A stretch of 64,000 bases of DNA from contig JAGPCY010000002.1 of the NCBI GenBank assembly GCA_018057825.1, positions 248,001-312,000 of the forward strand. Direction: 5' to 3'. Position 1 is the stretch's first letter, and each line of letters begins with the position of its first letter. Shown in pieces: positions 16,541 through 27,680 of the stretch. The notes below the pieces were generated by a model. That model saw nothing but the letters and a program-made list of their open reading frames with translations, was not told the origin of the DNA and made no database searches. A program made the translations under genes and the position numbers. The stretch comes from Kofleriaceae bacterium. Its GTDB lineage: Bacteria; Myxococcota_A; Polyangia; Haliangiales; Haliangiaceae.

Positions 16541-17302
16541 ATGCCGGGCTTTGATCGCAACGACACCTACACCGCCACCATCTTCCTACACGATGGGCGC
16601 CAGGAGCGCGAGATGGTCTTGCGCCTCGGCGAATCCTTTGCTGATCGCGCGGATCTCCCATCGCGCCTTAAATACAAGGGCGAAGGACAAGTCGGTGTTC
16701 TCGGCCTGGCATCGGAACTCGACGCACACATCTGGCAATCTACTGGTAATCTCCTAACTCTTGTCGTCGCGACTGATCGCGTCATTCTCCAACTCGACGC
16801 ACTCGCGGTTCGCGAACTGAAGAACTACGAGACGACATCGGTGCACTTTGCTTCCCTTGCAGCAGAGCTAAGCAATTCTGGCTCAGTACTCGAGCAAGAC
16901 GTAAAGCGACTTGCATTGGCGACACAGCGAGCCGGCGCGGTGAACGATCCACGCGCAGTAAGACGTTGGATTATTGAGCACTGCTGCGGTGGGTCGCTTG
17001 ATGCGCTCGCGGATACCTCATTGGTGGACGACGTTACGATTCGAATCAACGAGCGAACGAGCGAGATCTTGTCGGGGCGCGAGACGGCACTTAACAAGGT
17101 ACAGTCCTTGGGGCTTGAGTGGCAGCTCCGCGCTTACACCGCAGAGGAGTTTCTGCTCAAGTGGTCAGTCGATGTGAACACTGCGCTTCTATCGACGAAC
17201 ACCGGTGTGTATTCAGAACCAGAATGCCGCGCGTTCTTTCAGCACGCTGGGCGAGTCGCCGATTCCTCGAGACTGAAGCTCCAGTCCCTTGAGGCGCTCT
17301 GA
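16541..17302 (+). CDS. Unknown protein, first gene of a three-gene accessory operon
   Basis: A 253-residue cytosolic protein starting MPGFDRNDTYTATIFLHDGR, with AAGGAAAC as a good ribosome-binding site. The N-terminal half looks beta-rich (TATIFLHDG, EMVLRLGES, QVGVLGLAS); the rest is helical, with RRWIIEHCCGG and a Trp/Lys-rich stretch (AYTAEEFLLKWSVDVN). No signal peptide is seen and no family was recognised. It overlaps the next gene by one base. The base composition is lower in GC than the housekeeping regions. The kinase-FHA gene is divergently oriented 0.6 kb upstream. Confidence 0.75.
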   Translation: MPGFDRNDTYTATIFLHDGRQEREMVLRLGESFADRADLPSRLKYKGEGQVGVLGLASELDAHIWQSTGNLLTLVVATDRVILQLDALAVRELKNYETTSVHFASLAAELSNSGSVLEQDVKRLALATQRAGAVNDPRAVRRWIIEHCCGGSLDALADTSLVDDVTIRINERTSEILSGRETALNKVQSLGLEWQLRAYTAEEFLLKWSVDVNTALLSTNTGVYSEPECRAFFQHAGRVADSSRLKLQSLEAL

Positions 17303-17946
17303 TGATCATCGTCGAATTGAATCAGTCGTCCGCGGGGCATCCGGCGCTGATGGGCGGCAATGTTTGTGAAAACGAGCCCACGCCGGCAGCAGCCATGGGG
17401 AAGCTAGCAATCCGAAGCACGCCGCTGCGCATCGCGAGAAGACTCGCCGCGACGTGTCGGAGCGTTCGCAATGACACAGAGGACAATGTTGCTGAAGTTT
17501 GCGCAGAGGGCAGCGCAACTCTCAGGCCGTTCGTAGTGCTTACTGAACGCACCGAACTTCGCACGGAACGGACAGACGTTTCCCCTGGCGAACTAGCTTC
17601 TCCCCAGGCCTCGCCGCCCCGTCACCGACACCATCTGCGTGCGCCTGATTGGGTTCTGCAAGTCGAGAGACACGCAACGGCCGGACTGCACGACCGTGCG
17701 CTGGACGTTCTATTCGAGCGCGTGGACGCCATGTTCGCACGCGGCGCGTTCGCCGAATGCGACGCGCACCTCTCCTCCTTCAAGTTGGCAATGTTGGACA
17801 CGGACGTGCTTGTTGGCCTAGCTGCGTCGACGGCGCCGGCCGCGGACAAATTGCCACATCGTGCTGTCATGCTGGAGGCAATCAAGATGCGATTGGCAAA
17901 AATCGCGCCAGAGCGCGCTCCAGCTATCGTGAAGCATCTAAGGTGA
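17302..17946 (+). CDS. Unknown protein with C-terminal helical domain
   Basis: A 214-residue protein. The first 110 or so residues are Arg/Thr/Pro-rich and look poorly ordered. The C-terminal 90 form a recognisable small helical domain: LHDRALDVLFERVDAMFARG, then FAECDAHLSS and LLPHRAVMLEAI-like helices. I have seen this pattern as a stand-alone protein of unknown function in many actinobacterial and proteobacterial accessory regions. It starts at ATG 17302, which overlaps the stop of the previous gene. An internal start that gives only the helical domain cannot be excluded. Confidence 0.65.
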   Translation: MIIVELNQSSAGHPALMGGNVCENEPTPAAAMGKLAIRSTPLRIARRLAATCRSVRNDTEDNVAEVCAEGSATLRPFVVLTERTELRTERTDVSPGELASPQASPPRHRHHLRAPDWVLQVERHATAGLHDRALDVLFERVDAMFARGAFAECDAHLSSFKLAMLDTDVLVGLAASTAPAADKLPHRAVMLEAIKMRLAKIAPERAPAIVKHLR

Positions 17947-17950
17947 CTTC

Positions 17951-18631
17951 GTGCTGACACGACTTGAACGCGAGATTCCAGTTGATGTCGCGGTTCACGC
18001 CGTGACGGTGCTTCTGTGCCAGACTGAGCAGGGCAATCTCCACATGGGGGTCGCTTACCGGGACCAGGCAGGGGGGAGAGCGAACTTGCATCTCGGATGG
18101 GAGGACAACATGAGTAATCGATGGAACTGGAGGGGGGCGTGGGTCGCCCCGTCTCTGGATCCGTCCATCCTCACGAGCGTCGCGGCACGGTGTAGAGCGG
18201 TGTGGAAGCACTACGAACGTGAACGCAAGTTCACTTACTCGCTTTGTTGGGGCGGAACGTCATTTGCAGCGGACGGGGCGTTGCTTCTCGAAGCTGGTGC
18301 GGCCGGTCTCTCCTGCGCAACCCTTGTCCTAGCGCTGTTTCGATCTATCGGAGTCGACCTGTTGGTCGAAAACGAGTGGCCCGATCGCACAGCAATGAAC
18401 CGAGAATTCTTGGCATTCCTGGAGAGAGTTGCTGGCGAGGGAAATGAAGCTGTTATTCAGCGACTGACCGCGGAGGTGGAAGGGGGGGTGAGGCGCATCC
18501 TGCCACAAGAAGTCGCGGCAGCGTGTGAACAGCAACTCCCGGCGAAGTATGCAGCGTGTGAGACCCGTGGTGGGGAGATCGCTGCGATGGTGGCGCGCGG
18601 GCCCCGAGAACGAGTAGCAACCTCTCGGTGA
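17951..18631 (+). CDS. Unknown protein, possible papain-like or NlpC/P60-type fold
   Basis: A 226-residue protein from GTG 17951. A His in the segment ANLHLGWEDNM precedes a Cys at the start of a helix, GLSCATLVLALFRSIGVDLL. This His-then-Cys order is that of permuted papain-like (YiiX/LRAT-type) domains, so a cysteine hydrolase or acyltransferase is possible, but this is a tentative reading. The last codons (RERVATSR and stop) are encoded by a reversed block B repeat, so the original C-terminus has probably been replaced by repeat insertion. Confidence 0.65.
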   Translation: MLTRLEREIPVDVAVHAVTVLLCQTEQGNLHMGVAYRDQAGGRANLHLGWEDNMSNRWNWRGAWVAPSLDPSILTSVAARCRAVWKHYERERKFTYSLCWGGTSFAADGALLLEAGAAGLSCATLVLALFRSIGVDLLVENEWPDRTAMNREFLAFLERVAGEGNEAVIQRLTAEVEGGVRRILPQEVAAACEQQLPAKYAACETRGGEIAAMVARGPRERVATSR

Positions 18632-18729
18632 AGCAACCCAAGGACGGGTAGCAACCCCGAAGGACGGGTAGCAACCTCTCGGTGAAAACCCGCTGGATCA
18701 CGTCGCCCCGTGGACGGGTAGCAACCTCT
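18603..18729 (-). repeat. Reverse-oriented A/B repeats between convergent genes
   Basis: Four block B copies (one shortened) and a partial block A on the minus strand fill the whole space between the stop codon of 17951-18631 and that of the DUF4238 gene. Both stop codons lie inside or at the edge of block B copies. Confidence 0.9.
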
Positions 18730-19708
18730 ATTCCGACTTTGGTACGTCAGGTGACTTGCCCGCTAGAGTCACGAGCAAGTCCTTGTTCGACGCATACAAC
18801 TGCCGGTGCGCGGTCGCTGCCATTGCTTCGTTGTAGAAGGAGACTTCGGCGACTGTCAGGGCTCTTGTAAGAACCGAAGGTTCAGGGTGATTAAATTCGA
18901 GCAAAACGCTGCGTTGAGGGGACAGTGGATAGAACAGGTTAAGTGCCGTGGGCGGCGGGCCGGACTTCGTGGCGCGCAAGTTGATGGCCGGCTGATCACT
19001 GGTAATAAATGCAGTTCCTGACGGAGCCTCCAGAAGCGCGGCTCTCATCACGCCACCGTGCTTCGCTAGTCCGAAGGCAAGACTCGTGGAAAAAATGACG
19101 CGAAGTACGCCAGCAGAGGCGCCGACGTTAAGCGAGAGCCTATCCGCTGTTGTCAGCCCGTTTACCAAGCGGTCAAGGATCCCTGGCGTGCGGAGATACT
19201 GGAACGCTATGAACAGGGCAAATTGATCGAATCGCGCGGGATCTCTGAACAGTGTTACATCGCCTAGCCTCAGCTCCGCGAGAATATGGGCAGAGTCAAC
19301 TTCGATACGCGAGTGAATCTCCTCTTCCAAGTTCTGGATGGCAGCTTCGATCGTCCGCTCTATGCTTTCGTCCTCCTTGGAACGCAGGCTGTAGAGCTTC
19401 TGCACATTGAATATCGAGCGGAACAGCTGCAGCCAGCCCGTTGCGACATTGACGAGTCCGGGATCGGAAAATCTGGAAATGAGCAAGGCGACAATTTCAT
19501 AGTCGCGCTCCGACATCTGTTTCAATTTGTAGAAATCCCGACCGACAGCAATGTTGTTGGGGCTGGCGGGAAAGGGTTCTCCACCCATCGAGCACCACAG
19601 CGTCCCCCCGTCCGTCCACGCCTGAAGGTAGTGCTTCCAGACGTAGTGTTGACGGCGCTTGAGATCGGCGTCTTTGAACATCAGTTGCTCCGGTTCTTGT
19701 TCTGCCAC
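18728..19708 (-). CDS. DUF4238 family protein
   Basis: A 326-residue protein with the DUF4238 hallmarks: RRQHYVWKHYLQAWTDGG near the N-terminus (family pattern H-Y-V...Y-L) and TAFITSDQPAINLRA in the second half, then FYPLSPQRSVLLEF. DUF4238 proteins are found in accessory and defence neighbourhoods; their activity is not known to me. GTG 19708, preceded by a G-rich stretch, gives the longest product; ATG 19681 is an alternative. The stop codon TAG runs directly into AGGTTGCTACCC, block B. Confidence 0.8.
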   Translation of the reverse strand: MAEQEPEQLMFKDADLKRRQHYVWKHYLQAWTDGGTLWCSMGGEPFPASPNNIAVGRDFYKLKQMSERDYEIVALLISRFSDPGLVNVATGWLQLFRSIFNVQKLYSLRSKEDESIERTIEAAIQNLEEEIHSRIEVDSAHILAELRLGDVTLFRDPARFDQFALFIAFQYLRTPGILDRLVNGLTTADRLSLNVGASAGVLRVIFSTSLAFGLAKHGGVMRAALLEAPSGTAFITSDQPAINLRATKSGPPPTALNLFYPLSPQRSVLLEFNHPEPSVLTRALTVAEVSFYNEAMAATAHRQLYASNKDLLVTLAGKSPDVPKSE

Positions 19709-19710
19709 GT

Positions 19711-20010
19711 CCCCCCAAGGACGGGTAGCAACCTCTCGGTGAATCCCCCAAGGACGCGTAGCAACCTCTCGGTGAAGCCCCGCTGGATCGCGTCGAAGAA
19801 TCCCCGGTGAAGGGTAGCAACCTCTCGGTGAAACCCCGCTGGATCACGTCGCAGAATCCATAGACCGTCCGGGCTGCGGGTCGGCGGGATTGGCCCCAAG
19901 GACGGTAGCAACCTCTCGGCGAAGCCCAGGATCGCGTCCTCGAAATCCATATGGCGTCCGCAGATCGCGTGGCCGAGATTGGCCCCGCCGAAGGCGCCGC
20001 CGCCAGGCCG
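19711..20010 (-). repeat. Reverse-oriented A/B repeat cluster at the right island border
   Basis: At least four block B copies and three block A copies or part-copies on the minus strand, with the GATTGGCCCC/GGCGGG segment. They run from the DUF4238 start towards the moxR promoter. The last copies are more diverged. No A/B copies were seen to the right of about 20.05 kb. Confidence 0.9.
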
Positions 20011-20166
20011 GCCCGAGATTGGCGGGGCGGATAGCGGCGCCGCCGCCCCGCCCGCCGCCGCCGGCAGCCCGGCCCTTCCAGCCGCGCCCCCCATCCCACC
20101 CGCGCCCCCGTCCCACCCCGTCGCAGCTCGCTGCCCCCCCCGGGAATAGCCTCCGCCCCGGCCCGG

Positions 20167-20195
20167 TTGACAGCGCGGCCGGGGCGACTTACATC
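20167..20195 (+). promoter_or_regulatory. Sigma70-type promoter for the Bat operon
   Basis: TTGACA (20167-20172), a 17-nt spacer and TACATC (20190-20195). The 19-nt element TAGATCTCAAGGCTTTCGA (20221-20239) lies between it and the moxR start. Confidence 0.6.
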
Positions 20196-20247
20196 CGCCG
20201 GCGCTCGCATCCAGCCCCGCTAGATCTCAAGGCTTTCGAGGCAGTTC

Positions 20248-21231
<984 letters not shown>

Positions 21232-21243
21232 GCGAGCCCGCGG

Positions 21244-23221
<1,978 letters not shown>

Positions 23222-23225
<4 letters not shown>

Positions 23226-24247
23226 CGCTTCTCGGCATCGAGCTCGCGCACCCGTGGGCGCTCCTCGGCGCGCTCCTGGTGGTGCCGGTGATCCTGCTGG
23301 CGCGGCGGGCCGCCGGCCGCGTGCAGTTCTCGTCGCTGGCGACCCTGGCGCCGAGCGCGACCTGGCGGACCTACCTGGCCTGGGTGCCCGACGCGCTCCT
23401 GGGCGTGGCGGTCCTGGCGCTGGTCGTGGCGCTGGCGCAGCCGCAGCGCTACGACGGCGAGCACCGCATCAAGCGCCGCGGCATCGCGATCATGATGGTG
23501 GTCGATCGCTCGGGCTCGATGCGCGCCCTGGATCTGTCGGAGCGCACCCGCGAACAGACTCGCCTCGACGCGGTCAAGCGGGTGTTCGAGCAGTTCGTGG
23601 CCGGTGGCCCCGGTCTGAGCGGTCGGCCCGACGACGCGGTTGGCCTGATCGGCTTCGCCCGCTACGCCGACACGCTGAGCCCGCTCACCCTCGATCACGC
23701 CAACCTGATCACCGCGGCGCGCCAGCTCGCGCTGGTCACCGAGGCCGGCGAGGACGGCACCGCGGTCGGCGACGGCCTGGCCCTGGCGGTGAGCCGGCTG
23801 GCCGCGACGCGCCAGGTGTCGAAGGTGGCGATCCTTCTGACCGACGGTGTGTCGAACGCCGGTGAGGTCGCGCCGCTGGCCGCCGCCGACCTGGCCAAGG
23901 AGGCCGGGGTCCGGGTCTACACGATCGGCGCCGGCACCAACGGCCGCGCGCCGATGCGCGTCGAGGGGCCGTTCGGCAACACCGAGCTGGTGAGCGTGCC
24001 GGTGCAGATCGACGAGGACACCCTGACCAAGGTCGCGGAGGCCACGGGCGGGCGCTACTTCCGCGCCACCGACCTGGCCGGGCTGCGCGAGATCTACGGC
24101 GCGATCAATCGCCTCGAGCGCACCGAGATCGACGAGACGCAGTCGGCCGAGCCGGCGCAGCTCTACCCGTACCTGGTGGCGCTGGCGATGCTGGCGATCG
24201 CCTTGGCCGTGACCCTGCGCCTGACCGCGCTGCGGAGGTTGCCGTGA
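23222..24247 (+). CDS. VWA membrane protein (BatA type)
   Basis: A 341-residue protein with N-terminal hydrophobic segments (aa 12-25 and 55-75), a VWA domain whose MIDAS reads DRSGSM, then a later LLTDGVSNAG, and a C-terminal membrane helix. This is the BatA arrangement. The MIDAS residues are intact, so metal-dependent binding is expected. Start and stop overlap its neighbours by 4 nt. Confidence 0.93.
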
Positions 24248-25269
24248 TCCCCGACTGGGTCCACCGCGAGCCGGGCTGGATCTGGGGCCTGTGGGGCGTG
24301 GCCGCGCTCCTCGGCGTCTGGATCGTGCTGGCGCTGCGCGGGCGCGACGCCCTGGGCCGGTTCTTGTCGCCGGCGATGGCGGCCCGGCTGGTGACCCGCG
24401 CGACCACCGCCCGCGCGATCACGACCCTGGTCTTGTTCGCGGTCGCGCTCGGCGCCGGGGTGTGGGCCCTCATGCGGCCCCAGACCCGCGGGCAAGATCA
24501 GGCGGTCCTGGCGTCTCAGTTCTCGGCCGACGTGATGATCGTCCTCGACGTGTCGAAGAGCATGCTGGCCGAGGACGTCGCGCCCAACCGGCTGACCCGG
24601 GCCAAGGCCGAGATCAGCGAGATGGTGCGCCAGCTCCCCGGGCATCGCGTCGGCCTGGTGGTGTTCGCTGGCCGCGCGGTGCAGCTCTGTCCGCTGACTC
24701 CTGACCACAGCTACTTCAACCTGGTGCTGCGCGGCGTCGACGTCGGCAGCGTCAGCCGCGGTGGCACGCGCATCGGCGAGGCGCTGCGGGTCGCGACCCA
24801 GGGCTTCCCGGCCGGGCCCGGCGCCAAGCTGGTGGTGCTCATCACCGACGGTGAGGATCACGAGAGCTACCCGCTCGAGGCGGCCGAGGTGGCCAACCGC
24901 GAGGGCGTGAAGCTGATCGCGGTCGGCCTGGGCAGCGAGGCCGGCAGCCCGATCACGCTGACCGATCCGAAGACCGGGGCCAAGACCCAGGTCACCTACG
25001 ATGGCCAGCCGGTGATCTCGAAGCTCGACGGCGAGACCCTGCGCCAGATGGCGACCACGACCGGCGGCGCGTACGTCCCGGCCGGGACCTCGGCGCTGGA
25101 CCTCGAGTCGATCGTGCGCTCGAACGTCACGCCGATCCTGCGCGCCGAGGCCGATCGCATGTCGGTGCGCCGGGTCCGCGGCGAGCGGTTCGCGTGGCCG
25201 GTGGCGCTGGCCCTGGCCGCGCTCTTGGCGGCGCTGGTGGTCGGCGCCCGCGCTCGGAGGCCCTCATGA
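24244..25269 (+). CDS. VWA membrane protein (BatB type)
   Basis: A 341-residue protein from GTG 24244, with two N-terminal membrane helices, a VWA domain with intact MIDAS (DVSKSM, then GGTRIGEAL and ITDGEDHE), and a final membrane helix. Together with the previous gene it forms a BatA/BatB pair. The phrase MLAEDVAPNRLTRAK is typical of BatB. It overlaps both neighbours. Confidence 0.93.
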   Translation: MIPDWVHREPGWIWGLWGVAALLGVWIVLALRGRDALGRFLSPAMAARLVTRATTARAITTLVLFAVALGAGVWALMRPQTRGQDQAVLASQFSADVMIVLDVSKSMLAEDVAPNRLTRAKAEISEMVRQLPGHRVGLVVFAGRAVQLCPLTPDHSYFNLVLRGVDVGSVSRGGTRIGEALRVATQGFPAGPGAKLVVLITDGEDHESYPLEAAEVANREGVKLIAVGLGSEAGSPITLTDPKTGAKTQVTYDGQPVISKLDGETLRQMATTTGGAYVPAGTSALDLESIVRSNVTPILRAEADRMSVRRVRGERFAWPVALALAALLAALVVGARARRPS

Positions 25270-27680
25270 GAGCCTGGGTCCGCTGGCTGATCCTCGGGGT
25301 GATGGTGGCGCTGGTGGTCGCCGGGTGTGGCGACGATCGCGGGCGCGCCGCGCGCGAGCGCTACAACGCCGGCGTCGCCAAGCTCGAGGCCGGCGCCCTC
25401 GACGAGGCCGAGCGCGAGTTCCTGGCCGCGCGCGATCTGGCGCGCTTCGACGACGAGGTGCGGTTCCGCGCCACGTTCGATCTGGCGTCGGTCGCGATCG
25501 CGCGGGCCGAGGCCGCGGCCAACGCGCAGCCGCCCAAGTCGGCGGAGGCGATCGCCGCCTACGATCGGGCCCGGACCTGGCTGACCGACGCGGTCCGGCG
25601 CCGGCCCGACGACGCCGATGCGCGCGCCAACCTCGAGCGGGTCGAGGCGCGGCTCCTGGCGCTGGTCGACGCCGCCGGCGCCGGGGCCAACAAGCTCGAG
25701 GCGCGGCTCGATCGGGCGATCGCGACCCAGCGATCGCTGCGCGACGCGACGCGCGGGCTGTGGAACAACCAGGCCGCGGCGGGCGGCGATCCGCTGGCGG
25801 GCAAGGACGAGTTCGAGGCCGCGGCGGTGCGGCAGCGGACCCTGGCGGCCGAGGTCGGCGAGGTCGCCGATCTGGCCGGCGACGAGATCACCGCGATCGG
25901 CGGCAAGGCCGAGGACGAGCGCTCCGACGAGGAGAAGGTCCGCCTGGTCCAGCTCCAGAACCTCGATCTGTACGTGGCTGACGCGCGCAAGGCGATGACC
26001 GACGCGCGCCGCAACCTCCACGAGCTGCAGGGCGAGCTGGCCCACGGCCGGACCGCGGCCGCCCTCGAGTCGCTCAAGCGGGCGCGCGAGCAGCTCCTCG
26101 ATCCGATCACGGTGCTGCAGGGCGTGGCCCGCGAGCAGCTCGAGCTGGTCGGGTACCTCGAGGTCCTGGCGGCGCCGGCCGACCAGCGCCGCGCGCTGCC
26201 GACCTGGCTGACGGCGCGGGCGCAAGGCGGGGAGCAGATCGATCTGCGGGCGCGGCTCGAGGAGGTCAAGGCCAGGCTCGACGCGGTGCCGCCGCCGGCG
26301 CCAGCGCCGACGCCAACGCCGGCGAACCAGGCAGACCCGGCGAGTCCGGCGGCTCCGGTGGACCCGGCGAACCCGGCGAATCCGCCGGCCCCCGCGGCCC
26401 CGGCCGATCCCCAGGCCGCCCAGGCCGCCAAGCTGGCGGCGCAGATCGCCGCGGCCCGCCCGGCCCTCGAGGAGGCCTCGGCGGCGATGAAGCAGGCCGC
26501 CGACCGCCTGGGTGGCGACGACATCGCCGGCGGGACCGCCGCCGCCCGCGCGGCCGTGCTGGCCCTGGCCCGGGCCATCGAGCAGTTCCTGCCGCTGCGG
26601 CAGCTCGTCGACCTGACCCTCGAGGAGCAGCGCGGCGTGGTCGCGGCCCTGGCGCCGGCCACCGACGGCACGCCGGAGTCGGCCGCGCAGTCGCGCGGTC
26701 GGCTGGCCCGGGTCACCGACGGCACCGCCAAGAACCGCGCGCGCCTGGCCCGGATGACCGGGCTCATCGCCGACGAGCTGGCGGCGGCCGAAGCCGCCGC
26801 CCAGGCGCCCGCCGACCCGAACGCCCCCGCCAACCCCGATCCGAACGCCGCCCCGTCCGAGGCCTCTCAGGCGCTCGAGCGCGCCAAGCAGCTCTACGGT
26901 CAGGCCGAGGCCCTGCGCGCCGAGGCCGAGCGCGCGCTGGCCGACTTGGCGACGGTGGCGGCCGGCGGCAAGGGCGCGCCGCCCCTCGACAGCGCGCGCG
27001 CCGCCGAGGCCAAGCTGGTCGAGCTGCAGCGCCTGTTCTTCTCGGTGGTCGAGCACCTCCGCGAGCTTGTCCGCGAGCAGGGCGAGACCCGCGACGACAC
27101 CACCGCGGCCCAGGGCGAGGACGACGCCGGGCGCGCGGCGCGCTTGCCCGGCCTGGTCGATCGTCAGGCCGGTCACGTCCAGCTCGCCGAGGCGATCGCC
27201 AGCGCGCTGGCGGCCCAGGCCGACGCCGCGGCCCAGGGGGGCGCCGCCCAGCCCGCGCCGGGGTCCCCCAGCCCGGAGACCTTCGGTCAGGCCGCGACCG
27301 AGGTGCGCACCGCCCTGGGAGCGATGCAAGATGCCAGCGCGACCTTGACCCAGGCCCGCGACCAGGCCCAGCAGATGAGCTTCGACATGAACCCCGCGCT
27401 CGCGTCCCAGGCCACCGCGCTCGAGCACCTCGAGAACGCGCTGCGGCTCCTGCAACCGCCGCCGCCCGAGCAGGACCAGCAAGATCAGCAGCAAGACCGG
27501 CAGCAGCAGGACCAAGAGCAGCAAGACCAGCAGCAGCAAGACCAGCAACAGCAACAGCAGCAGCAGAGCACCGAGCAGCAGCTCCAGCAGCTCCGCGAGC
27601 GCGAGGCCGAGCGTCAGCGCGAGCGGCGCGAGCGCGAGCAACAGCGCGGCGGCGACGCCCCGGTGGACAAGGACTGGTGA
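25266..27680 (+). CDS. TPR/coiled-coil lipoprotein of the Bat operon (BatC-like position)
   Basis: An 804-residue exported lipoprotein starting MRAWVRWLILGVMVALVVAGC. After a TPR-like first 100 residues come long Ala/Arg-rich helices, Pro/Ala linkers (about 340-380 and 510-530) and a C-terminal Gln-rich stretch of about 35 Gln/Asp residues followed by an Arg/Glu helix. The position in the operon matches that of BatC, but the protein is far longer than a normal BatC. The Gln-rich tail is low-complexity and likely to vary in length. ATG 25266 overlaps the previous stop; a longer frame upstream is rejected. Confidence 0.8.
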   Translation: MRAWVRWLILGVMVALVVAGCGDDRGRAARERYNAGVAKLEAGALDEAEREFLAARDLARFDDEVRFRATFDLASVAIARAEAAANAQPPKSAEAIAAYDRARTWLTDAVRRRPDDADARANLERVEARLLALVDAAGAGANKLEARLDRAIATQRSLRDATRGLWNNQAAAGGDPLAGKDEFEAAAVRQRTLAAEVGEVADLAGDEITAIGGKAEDERSDEEKVRLVQLQNLDLYVADARKAMTDARRNLHELQGELAHGRTAAALESLKRAREQLLDPITVLQGVAREQLELVGYLEVLAAPADQRRALPTWLTARAQGGEQIDLRARLEEVKARLDAVPPPAPAPTPTPANQADPASPAAPVDPANPANPPAPAAPADPQAAQAAKLAAQIAAARPALEEASAAMKQAADRLGGDDIAGGTAAARAAVLALARAIEQFLPLRQLVDLTLEEQRGVVAALAPATDGTPESAAQSRGRLARVTDGTAKNRARLARMTGLIADELAAAEAAAQAPADPNAPANPDPNAAPSEASQALERAKQLYGQAEALRAEAERALADLATVAAGGKGAPPLDSARAAEAKLVELQRLFFSVVEHLRELVREQGETRDDTTAAQGEDDAGRAARLPGLVDRQAGHVQLAEAIASALAAQADAAAQGGAAQPAPGSPSPETFGQAATEVRTALGAMQDASATLTQARDQAQQMSFDMNPALASQATALEHLENALRLLQPPPPEQDQQDQQQDRQQQDQEQQDQQQQDQQQQQQQQSTEQQLQQLREREAERQRERREREQQRGGDAPVDKDW

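Noticed and set aside
16541-18631. CBASS, TerY-P or a known kinase-based defence system
   Set aside because: No nucleotidyltransferase, VWA or PP2C signature was found in the three genes, so no named system is assigned.
5242-20010. The island as an integron with attC sites
   Set aside because: No integrase gene is visible, repeats lack the attC core sites, and cassettes lie in both orientations. The resemblance is only in layout.
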